Assembly (NCBI GenBank): GCA_963778465.1
Contig: CAVZUK010000003.1
Span: 992,001-1,056,000, forward strand
Source: CAVZBW01 sp963778465
Lineage (GTDB): Bacteria; Actinomycetota; Acidimicrobiia; Acidimicrobiales; RAAP-2
DNA length: 64,000 nucleotides
Direction of reading: 5' to 3'
The first letter of the stretch is position 1, and each line of letters begins with the position of its first letter. Shown piece by piece: positions 1-7,549 of this stretch. Position numbers and translations under genes: made by a program. Under the pieces are notes generated by a model. The model was not told where the DNA came from, searched no databases, and saw nothing but the letters and a program-made list of their open reading frames with translations.

Positions 1-7
1 TGGAGCG

Positions 8-361
8 GTGAGTGGCGGAGCGGCGACGGCGTCGGCGGCACCCAACGACCAGCCGTTTCACATGACAATCCAGGGCTCGCTTCCGGCGGGCACGAGTACT
101 GGACGGTTCGCCTCATGTGGCGATGAGTACGTCGAGAGGGGCGCCAACCAGACCGTTCCGCGCCTCGACTTCGTCGCTTACCCGACCGTCTATCTGACTC
201 CCGTCGTCGCGGTAGGGACCGCCCCGTATGTGTTCGGTTCGCGGGCGGTGACATCCATGAGTCTCACGATTCACAACTTCGACACCGACCGAACCCAATT
301 GTGGAAGGTGACCTGGTATTGCACGCCCGACAAGAACAAGGCATGGCTCGTCTTCGGGTGA
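8..361 (+). CDS. hypothetical protein, possibly 5'-truncated by the window edge
   Basis: This ORF of about 117 residues starts at a GTG, but the frame stays open to the first base of the window, so it may be the C-terminal part of a longer gene. The residues are polar with two Cys (in FASCGDE and WYCTPD) and alternating hydrophobic stretches, as in a small secreted beta-rich protein. I recognise no family. The next gene on the same strand begins about 240 bp downstream and encodes another secreted protein. The intervening space shows a Shine-Dalgarno (SD) site for that gene and nothing else I can name. Confidence 0.45.
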   Translation: MSGGAATASAAPNDQPFHMTIQGSLPAGTSTGRFASCGDEYVERGANQTVPRLDFVAYPTVYLTPVVAVGTAPYVFGSRAVTSMSLTIHNFDTDRTQLWKVTWYCTPDKNKAWLVFG

Positions 362-600
362 CTGCAAACTGAGCGAACGTGACGGAACCGCTGCGGTCCT
401 TCTCCGTCGAGTTGGGCCGGTGCTTCCATATGGTCCGGGCCCGTGTGCCCGAGCACAGGGGCCATCCAATGCCGGCCGTCCGAGGGGCCGGATGAGCGTG
501 ACCCGGGGCTACAGTTCGTGAGTCTCCGGGGCGGAGTCGGGAGAGGGTTCTCTTTGTGTGGGTCGGGTGCGAGCGATCGGACCGGCGGGAGGTTGTCTTG

Positions 601-1581
601 ATGTCCTTGCGCGTTATTCGCCGTCTGGATGGCGCTGAAAGACCTCGTCGGCGGTGGAGGTTCTCGCTGGCTCGTAGAGGGCTGCTCGCTGCCGGTGCCC
701 TCCTTCTGGTGAGCCTCGGCGCCGCTCCAAGTGCCCAGGCTGAGGTGCCGACGGGCAAATTCATGTCCGTCAGCGCTGGCTTGGATTACACCTGCGCCGT
801 TGGTGTCGGCGGATCGATCGCCTGCTAGGGCGACAACACCTATGGCCAAGCGAAACCGCCGCCGGTGTCGGCGCTTCCACAGGGCAGTGTCTTCCATTCG
901 GTGAGCGCCGGTACCTTCCACGCTTGCGCCCTGCGCTCCGATGGCTACGTCAGCTGCTGGGGCGAAAACCAGTACGGCCAAGTCACGGAACTCCACGTGG
1001 CCTCGGATGTGAGATTCCTACAGGTGAGCGCCGGTCGCGGTCATAGCTGCGCACTGACCACCACGGACCTGGTCCATTATTGGGGGAACAACGAGGCCCG
1101 CCAATCCTCGGTACCTACCAAGGACGGCCAGCCCGAACGGTTCAAGTACGTGAACGCCGGTTATCTCGACACCTGCGGCGTGCGCACCGACGGATCACTC
1201 GCCTGCTGGGGCAGTGAGATCGAGGGAGCGTCGAGCTCGAAGGGCATAACCAGGCCGCCGGCCGGGACGTTCAGGTCGGTGAGCACCGGTCGAGATTTCG
1301 CCTGCGCCATCAGCACTTTGTACGACCTCCATTGTTGGGGCTATGACGATCACGGGGTGGTTTCGGCGAAGCCGGCCGGGACTTTCGCGTACGTCAGCGT
1401 CTCGAACGATTACGCCTGCGGCGTGCGCACCGACGGATCACTCGCCTGCTGGGGTCGGGACTCGTACAACGACACGGTGCCGCCCACCGGTAACGATTTC
1501 CGGTCGGTCAGCGTCGGCTCCAACCACGGCTGTGCCCTGCGGGAGAACCAGACCATCGCTTGCTGGGGCAAGGCCGTCTAG
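601..1581 (+). pseudogene. secreted RCC1-repeat beta-propeller protein interrupted by an in-frame TAG
   Basis: The ATG at 601 follows GGGAGG at 589-594. An upstream in-frame GTG at 556 is less likely. Residues 1-50 form a signal peptide: an arginine-rich n-region, a hydrophobic stretch (LLAAGALLLVSLGA), then AQA before EVPTG. Seven RCC1-type repeats follow, each with an F-x-x-VSAG-like strand, a Cys near the middle and a CWG box; seven repeats is the full blade number of RCC1 propellers. Codon 76 (826-828) is TAG exactly where the other repeats have the Trp of CWG, and the same frame continues intact to 1581. A single TGG-to-TAG change therefore interrupts the gene. Readthrough or a sequencing error are the alternatives; residues 77-326 show no other lesion. 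Confidence 0.75.
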
Positions 1582-1745
1582 GGCCGAGCCCCTTCGTAGC
1601 GAGCCCCGGGATTTCTCCTTGAGAGCGTAGGTCTGAGCCAAAGGCGCGCGGGCGGCGATTCCTCGAAGGGAATGCGCTTGCGCTCCCACTGTTCAATGTC
1701 CGCAGGAACCTCGATCGCGCCGAATGACGCCCATCAGACGACGGC

Positions 1746-3035
1746 TCAGGGAGCTCCGACGACGGAGCCGGACCACTTTCTGCCTCGGTCGGTCGTCCAA
1801 GCCACCGTGTACCTGGGCGGGGTTGCCAGATCCCGACCGTCGACTGCGCACGTGGTGACACTCGAGCACGAGACAGCGAACACGCCCCCCTTGATGCCGG
1901 ATGGCAGTGCCGGACGGGTCCACGCCGTCTTGTCCCCGCTCTTCGTCAGGACCGCCGCCCCGCAGGAACCGCATGCACCAACGGCCATGCAGAAAGCCGT
2001 CGTGTGACAGGAAATGCCCGTCAAGAAGGGAACTCCCGGTGGGAGGACGGGGCTCAGCCAAAAGACGCCTGCGTTCGTCGTCTCGACAATGAGACCGAAC
2101 GGCACCTGATCTCCGACAGAAGGTGATCCGCTGACGAGGATGCAGGTCGTGACCGAGGGACAAGAAATCGCAGCCCCTTGGGTTATGAGAGTCCGGACGG
2201 TTGACCGCTGCCAAGTCCGACCTTGGTTGTTCGAGACCAGCAACCGATCGGCCCACCCAGACCGACCTCCGCCAACGGCGATGCAACGCTCGAGAGAGGG
2301 GCAGGAGATCGACCCGAGGCTCGCCTCGCCGCTCGGAAGATCCAACCTCTGCCAACTTGCCCCGGCATCTTGAGTTCGAAGGATGAGCGCGGTGTTCCCG
2401 CCGTCTGTTGCACCGACCGCCAGGCACGTGCCGGGGAAGGGACAGGCAACGCCATCAAGCGATACGACCTGAGGCGGCAGGTTCGACACGTTCCAGGTTC
2501 GACCGCCGTCCAGACTGTCGAGGGCGTTGCCGAATGTGTGGCCGTCGTTTGCAACGTTCGAACCGACGGCCACACAGACGGCGATCGAGCTGCAAACGAG
2601 TCCCGTCAGATGGAGCTGGGGGCCTGGAAGAGGATGAAGGGTCCAATGAGCGCCTCGATCAAAGGTGGTCAATATGGCTTCGGACAGAACACCGGCCTGG
2701 GCGCTCGTAGCCGCCACGACACAGGTCTTTGGTGTCGTACACGAGATCGGTCCGAGATCCTCGATGACCGACTCCCCAACTGCGTCGCCGGGCGGGCTCG
2801 ATGCATCGGTCAAGACCTTGCCGGCCGGGATCTGTGCCGGCGCACCACTGACGCCCTGGGCGGAGTTCGCCGTGACCGTCTCGACGCAAACGCAGAGAGC
2901 AATGAGGGCCGACGCGAGACATGCAAAGAGCCACCATCGGCGCACCAGGATCGAATCAAACGAGGACCTACGTGGCTCGCGCCCGATTGCGGACTCGGCC
3001 GGGGGGCTGGTTCTCTCGGCTCGTTCGCCGCGCAT
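1746..3035 (-). CDS. secreted or membrane-anchored seven-bladed Asp-box (BNR-like) propeller protein
   Basis: This 429-residue protein has a basic N-terminus, then one hydrophobic segment at about residues 34-56 that acts as a signal peptide or anchor. The rest is seven tandem units. Each unit has a paired-cysteine motif of the form C-x5/6-C followed by AVG-like residues (for example CPFPGTCLAVGA), and about 40 residues later an Asp-box (TTFDRGAHW, SLDGGRTW, TQDAGASW, TTDRGRKW). Seven copies match a closed sialidase/VPS10-type propeller. The recurring Cys pair suggests one disulfide per blade outside the cell. The sialidase catalytic residues are not evident, so this is probably a binding or structural protein. 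It is transcribed away from the broken gene upstream and convergent with the RCC1-repeat gene. Confidence 0.7.
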   Translation of the reverse strand: MRGERAERTSPPAESAIGREPRRSSFDSILVRRWWLFACLASALIALCVCVETVTANSAQGVSGAPAQIPAGKVLTDASSPPGDAVGESVIEDLGPISCTTPKTCVVAATSAQAGVLSEAILTTFDRGAHWTLHPLPGPQLHLTGLVCSSIAVCVAVGSNVANDGHTFGNALDSLDGGRTWNVSNLPPQVVSLDGVACPFPGTCLAVGATDGGNTALILRTQDAGASWQRLDLPSGEASLGSISCPSLERCIAVGGGRSGWADRLLVSNNQGRTWQRSTVRTLITQGAAISCPSVTTCILVSGSPSVGDQVPFGLIVETTNAGVFWLSPVLPPGVPFLTGISCHTTAFCMAVGACGSCGAAVLTKSGDKTAWTRPALPSGIKGGVFAVSCSSVTTCAVDGRDLATPPRYTVAWTTDRGRKWSGSVVGAP

Positions 3036-3046
3036 CCTGCAGCATC

Positions 3047-3484
3047 ATGGCTGAATCCTCGGTGGCGTGCAATGGGCCCGCCTCCGGCCCCGTGCCTGGG
3101 CCCAAGCCGAAACCGGTGGTCGATGTGGTCTCGGGCCTCTTCCTCGTCGGTGCTCTTTACGCCTGGCGCGAGGCCGGCAGGACCGAGATCCAGGTGGTCA
3201 AGCCGCAAGCCTCGAGACACGGCACGATCCTGACCGCGCTCCTCGTCATCCTTCTCGCCGAGTGGGCGATCTCACCCAGATTCTGACTGCCAATCTCGCC
3301 GCCAAGTACCACTCGCCTCTTTCGGTCGCGCTCGGCGCGGTCTTGGCTTTGTGCCGTGGCCGGCATTGCGGTCGCCAGCGGCCAGACACTCCTGCGGTTC
3401 CTGGACATCTCCACCGTCCGCAGGATCACCGCCGTGGTCCTCGTCGTACTGGCGGGGTGCGGCGCCTGGTCGGCCGCCCACTGA
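3047..3484 (+). pseudogene. remnant of a TMEM165/GDT1 (UPF0016) family transporter, two frameshifts, N-terminal half missing
   Basis: Reading across frames gives the second half of a GDT1-type cation transporter. From 3047 one frame encodes a loop and LLVILLAEW, then near 3265 the frame must shift to continue as GDLTQILTANLAAKY, completing the family signature E-W-G-D-L-T-Q. Near 3351 it must shift again to give VAGIAVASGQTLLRFLD and a last helix ending at a TGA at 3482-3484. Family members have two such halves, each with an ExGD(K/R/L)T motif. Here the first half is absent because the divergent propeller gene begins at 3035. The two breaks total three bases, so the ends are in the same frame. 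The lesions sit beside G runs, so read error is possible for them but not for the missing half. Confidence 0.7.
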
Positions 3485-3526
3485 GCATCGAATCAGTGGC
3501 GGCTGGCCACCACCCCTCCGGAGGGC

Positions 3527-3602
3527 CCGTCACCCCTCCAGAAAGCCGTCACCCCTCCAGAAAGCCGTCACCCCTCCAGAAAGCCGTCACCCCTCCAGAT
3601 AG
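3527..3602. repeat. four tandem copies of a 19-bp unit at the 3' end of the response-regulator gene
   Basis: The unit CCGTCACCCCTCCAGAAAG occurs at 3527-3545, 3546-3564 and 3565-3583 without change, and at 3584-3602 with two differences. The last copy lies over the final codons of the response regulator on the other strand (Tyr-Leu-Glu-Gly-stop), so the array looks like a tandem duplication of that gene's 3' end. Read on the minus strand every unit contains GGAGGGGTGA. A further partial copy is at 3511-3520. Confidence 0.85.
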
Positions 3603-4249
3603 CGCAGCACGGCGAGGACCCGGCGGTGGTCGGTAGGCGTCGCCGGTAGTCCGAGCTTGGAAAAGATGTTGGCCACGTGCTTCTCGACCGCCCCCTCCGA
3701 GATCACGAGGCTGGCGGCGATGGCCGAGTTGGTCCGCCCCTCGGCCATCAGCGCCAGCACCTCGCGCTCCCGGCCGCTCAACCCGGCCAGCGTGTCGTTG
3801 CGGCGAGAGGCCCCCATCAGCTGGGTCACCACCTCCGGGTCGAGGGCGGTGCCTCCAGACGCCACCCGCACCAACGCCTCGACGAAGTCGGCGACGTCGG
3901 CGACCCGGTCCTTCAGCAGATAGCCGATCCCGGCCGCGCCGCCGGCGAGCAGCTCGGCGGCGTAGCGGGTCTCGACGTACTGGGAGAACACGAGGATCCC
4001 CACGCCAGGGTGGTTCCGGCGCAGCCCGATGGCGGCCCGCAGCCCCTCGTCGGTAAACGTCGGCGGCATGCGGATGTCGACCACCGCCACGTCGGGGGGG
4101 TCGGTGGCGACCGCCTGCTCCAGGCTGGCGGCGTCGCCGACGGCCCGGATCACGTCGAAACCCCTGTCGGTGAGCAGCTGGACCAGCCCGTCGCGCAGGA
4201 TGGCGGAGTCCTCGGCGATCACGACGCGTACGGCGTCGGCGCCGGCCAT
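3587..4249 (-). CDS. NarL/FixJ-family response regulator
   Basis: This 220-residue regulator has a CheY-like receiver at residues 1-125, with the acidic pair in AEDSAILRDG, the phosphoacceptor Asp in VAVVDIRMPP (about residue 57) and the conserved Lys in LLKDR. A LuxR-type helix-turn-helix follows at about 150-210 (LSGREREVLALMAEGRTNSAIA, then EGAVEKHVANIFSKLGL). The ATG is two bases after the stop of the sensor-kinase reading frame, in the order ABC ATPase, permease, kinase, regulator. It should be phosphorylated by that kinase and control the exporter. The reading frame is intact although the permease and kinase upstream are not. Its 3' end runs into a 19-bp tandem repeat. Confidence 0.9.
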   Translation of the reverse strand: MAGADAVRVVIAEDSAILRDGLVQLLTDRGFDVIRAVGDAASLEQAVATDPPDVAVVDIRMPPTFTDEGLRAAIGLRRNHPGVGILVFSQYVETRYAAELLAGGAAGIGYLLKDRVADVADFVEALVRVASGGTALDPEVVTQLMGASRRNDTLAGLSGREREVLALMAEGRTNSAIAASLVISEGAVEKHVANIFSKLGLPATPTDHRRVLAVLRYLEG

Positions 4250-4251
4250 GC

Positions 4252-5606
4252 TCAGGTGCGCACGGGGAGGTCGACCGTGACGACGGTCGGACCGCCCGGA
4301 GGGCTGGCGATGCTCAGGTGCCCGTCGACAGCGTCGACCCGGTCCGCCAGCCCGGCCAGCCCGCTCGAGGACGAGCCGACCCGGTTGACCGCGGCGCCGC
4401 CGCGCCCGTTGTCGCGCGACGACGATCCGTAGCCACGGGCCGTGCTGCGCGCAGGTCAGCGAGGCCCGGGACGCCTGGGCGTGCTGGGCGACGTTGGCGA
4501 GCAGTTCCGCAGCGCAGAAGTAGCAGATGGCCTCGATGGCCGGGCTCGGCCGGATCCTGGATCGACACGTTCACCGTCGGTGGGTACGGGGCTGCGGGCG
4601 GCCAGGGTCGCGAGGGCATTTTCCAGGCCGGTGTCGAGCGCCGGCGGGTGGATGCCCCGGGCGAGGTCCCGGAGGTCGGTGATGGCCTCCTTGGCTCCGC
4701 GGTGCGCCTCGTCGACCAGGCGCCGGACGGCTTCGAGATCCGCGGCCTCGCCGCCTTCGACATCGAGGTGGTCGAGCTTCTCCTTGGCCTGACCGAGCCG
4801 CATCGCCAGGGCGACCAGTTGGGCCTGGGTGCCGTCGTGCAGGTCGCGTTCGATGCGTCGGAGCGTCTCCGTGGCCGCGTCGAGTGTCCTCGACCTCGAC
4901 TCCTCGAGGCTCCTCACCCGAGACGTCGCGGCATCTGGTCCGAGCAGCAGGTGCATCATCTGCCGGTCGAGGTAGACGACCAGCCTCATGGTCCACGGTG
5001 CGACGAAGAGCAAGGCCACGCCCGGTCAGGAACACGCCGACGTGGGACGCGGACGCCGACGGCGGTCCGCCGTTGACGCGCTCGCTCGATACTCGGCCGA
5101 GGAGGCCGAAACCCGTGATCCCGCGGCCACCGGTCAGTGGCGATGCGATCCCGAACAGGGCCTCGATCCAGATGCTGAGCGCGAACCACACGCCGAAGAG
5201 GGTGAGCGGAACCTTGCCAACGAAGTAAGCCACCGCCCGCCACGCCGTCCGGTCGCCGAGGACGGCCCGCAGCCACCCCATGAGCCCGGGACGGGGGGTG
5301 AACGGCTCGGGCTCGGCGATCTCCTCGCCCAGCACCCGCCGGGCGAGCGCTCGCTGCCAGCGGCCGAGGCCCCGGGCCGCGCGCAGGCCCCCGGCGAGGA
5401 TGAGGACGCCGACGAACACGATCGAGAGCACCAACCCGGTGAACCCCAACACGCCCAAGGTCACGGCCCCCACGAAGGCCAGGGCAGGAGCTGGCGAGGA
5501 AGAACCCCAATTCCGCCCAGCTGCGCTTTCGGAACGGTTCCCCGACGATCACCCAGGTCAGTCGCTTGGCCTGTTCGACCCGCTCCTCCGGGATCCGAAT
5601 CTGCAC
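4252..5606 (-). pseudogene. HisKA_3-type sensor histidine kinase, frame broken at about five points
   Basis: Joined segments give one complete NarL-type kinase. A probable GTG start at 5606 leads to a soluble start, two or three membrane segments (GAVTLGVLGFTGLVLSIVF; VPLTLFGVWFALSIWI; LLFVAPWTMRLVV), the dimerisation/phosphoacceptor box RDLHDGTQAQLVALA, the N-box AAELLANVAQHAQAS and the G-box RDNGRGGAA, ending SPPGGPTVVTVDLPVRT at a TGA two bases before the regulator's ATG. Frame changes are needed near 5489, 5020, 4580, 4544 and 4415. No segment is lost and each frame carries conserved sequence, so the lesions are recent or are indel errors. If real, the kinase is dead after its first few dozen residues, since even the catalytic ATPase domain lies beyond the breaks. 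Confidence 0.75.
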
Positions 5607-5632
5607 CGAGCTGCCCTCGGTGCCGGCTTCGC

Positions 5633-6435
5633 TCAAGCGTCGCGCCTGACGAAGAGCGCCGCTCCCACGGCGAGGGCGATCGCGGCATACAGGGCCATGA
5701 GCAGCAACCCTACGGCCGGGGAGAGGGGTTGGTTGGGCGCCCCCGGCGGCGCTTGGTTGACCGTGGACATGATCGAGTTGGTGAGGATGTTGGTCGGCAG
5801 GTAGCGCACTGCGTGCTCCGAGATGCCGTGCATCACCAGGGGGAGCACGAACACGACCCCGACGAAGGCGGCAATGGCCGCTGCCGTGCTGCGGAAGATG
5901 AGCCCGAAGCCAAAGGACATGAGGGCGAGCAGTGCGATGAAGACGCCGGTCATGACCACGGCCCGGGCTGCGCCCGGCGAGCCGAGACTGGCCGAAGGAG
6001 CCCCGCCGGAGAGGATGGCCTGACCGAGGAAGAACGACACGAAGCTGAGCAGCTCGCAAAAGACCAGGGTCAGGATGGCGGTCACCGCCGATCTTGGTGG
6101 CCAGTAGGAGGGGCCGTCTCGGGGTGGCGGCCAGCGTCGTGCGGATGGTGCCACTCGCGTACTCGCCGGTGATCAGGAGCGCGCCGAATACGCCGCCGGT
6201 GAGGGCGACCGTGATCATGCCGGTCAACGACTGCTGCGTGGGGTCGAAGCCGAAGCCCTGTCGTTGACTCAACTGCGCGTGCGTCACCAGGCCCGTCACG
6301 AGCAGGCTGGCGACCACCGTGAGGCCCAGGGTGATCAGGGTCGATCGGAGCGTCAGGATCTTGACGACCTCGGACTTGGCTACTTGCCGGATGCCGTAGC
6401 GACCCGGCGCGGCGGTCTGGCAGTGTCGTGGTCAT
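5633..6435 (-). pseudogene. ABC-2 type permease, frame broken at two points
   Basis: The ATG at 6435 lies six bases past the ATPase stop, with GAAGGAG overlapping that stop. The joined protein of about 267 residues starts MTTTLPDRRAG, then needs a shift near 6405 to read RYGIRQVAKSEVVKILTLRSTL and the first helix. It carries the family's GEYASGTIRTTLAATPRR segment after helix 2, needs a second shift near 6087, and continues through VTAILTLVFCELLSFVSFF and two or three further helices to FVRRDA. That is the expected six-helix layout of actinobacterial ABC-2 exporter permeases. It partners the ATPase upstream and precedes the kinase by 26 bp. Confidence 0.75.
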
Positions 6436-6440
6436 CTTCT

Positions 6441-7379
6441 TCACTCCTTCTCGCCGACGCCGGCGGCATCGGCCATCGTCGAGGGGCGGTACTCCACCTC
6501 GTCCTGGGTCAACTCCATGAAGGCGTCCTCCAGGGACGCCACGATCGGGGTCAGCTCGTGGATCCGGATGCCTTCGCGGAAGGCGAGGTCGCCGATCTCC
6601 GAGGCGGTCAGCCCCTCGACGGTCAACGAGTCGCCGTCGCACTCGCCCAACCTCGCCCCCGCTGACGCCAGGGCCATGGTGAACTCGGCCGGATCGGGGG
6701 TGACGAGCTTGACGGCCCCGCCGCCGCTTCGGGCGACGAAGTCCGCCACGCTGGTCTCGGCGATGAGCCGACCTCGGCCGATCACGACCAGCCGGTCGGC
6801 CGTGAGTGACATCTCGCTAATCAGGTGGCTGGACACCAGGACCGTCCGACCCTCAGCCGCCAGGCCCCGGAGGAAGTTGCGGACCCATCGGATGCCCTCG
6901 GGGTCGAGCCCGTTGACCGGCTCGTCGAAGAGCAGCACGCCCGGGTCGCCCAGCAGGGCCACGGCGATGCCCAGCCGTTGGCTCATGCCGAGCGAGAACT
7001 TCCCGGCACGGCGGTTCGCGACGGAGCTCAGCCCTACCTGGTCGATGACCTCATCGACCCGGCGGAGCGGGATGTCGTTGGTGAGCGCCAGCCACCGGAG
7101 GTGGTTGCGGGCGGTGCGGGCGGGGTGCAACGCCTTTGCCTCGAGCAGGGCACCGACCTCCCGGAGCGGCCAGGCCAACTCCGCATAGGCCTTGCCGTCG
7201 ATCAGCGCCGAGCCCGAGTCGGGGACGTCGAGGCCCATAATCATGCGCATCGTCGTCGACTTTCCCGATCCGTTCGGCCCCAGGAACCCGGTGACCATTC
7301 CAGGCGGTACCTCGAAGGTCAAGTGGTCCACAGCCGTTGCGGCGCCGTAGCGCTTCGTCAGTGAGTGTGCCGTGATCAT
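6441..7379 (-). CDS. ABC transporter ATP-binding protein of a drug/antibiotic-type exporter
   Basis: This intact ATPase of about 312 residues belongs to the ABC-2 export group. The Walker A is GPNGSGKST (near residue 37), the signature is SLGMSQRLGIA, and the Walker B is VLLFDEPVNGLDPEG. The extra C-terminal domain of about 90 residues is normal for this group. The ATG at 7379 is preferred; a GTG one codon upstream (7382) is possible. It heads the four-gene operon ATPase, permease, kinase and regulator. Such sets usually expel cell-wall-active compounds, and the substrate is not predictable here. Its partner permease is frame-broken in this sequence, so the system may be non-functional. Confidence 0.9.
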   Translation of the reverse strand: MITAHSLTKRYGAATAVDHLTFEVPPGMVTGFLGPNGSGKSTTMRMIMGLDVPDSGSALIDGKAYAELAWPLREVGALLEAKALHPARTARNHLRWLALTNDIPLRRVDEVIDQVGLSSVANRRAGKFSLGMSQRLGIAVALLGDPGVLLFDEPVNGLDPEGIRWVRNFLRGLAAEGRTVLVSSHLISEMSLTADRLVVIGRGRLIAETSVADFVARSGGGAVKLVTPDPAEFTMALASAGARLGECDGDSLTVEGLTASEIGDLAFREGIRIHELTPIVASLEDAFMELTQDEVEYRPSTMADAAGVGEKE

Positions 7380-7549
7380 CACGGAAGAAGGTAGATGGGC
7401 CGCCCGGTTCGCGGAATACCGCTAGTCGGCGTCTTGCAGTGGGGTTAACCCCACCAGGCCACCCTCGTCCCTGGAAGCCGGCCTACCCACCCGCCTTCGC
7501 CCGGAACCGGGAGGGCGGTCGATCACGCCGATGACCGTCCAGGCCCTGG

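Noticed and set aside
3511..3602. Possible CRISPR-like repeat array
   Set aside because: Units of 19 bp are contiguous with no spacers and overlap a gene end; no cas genes are present.
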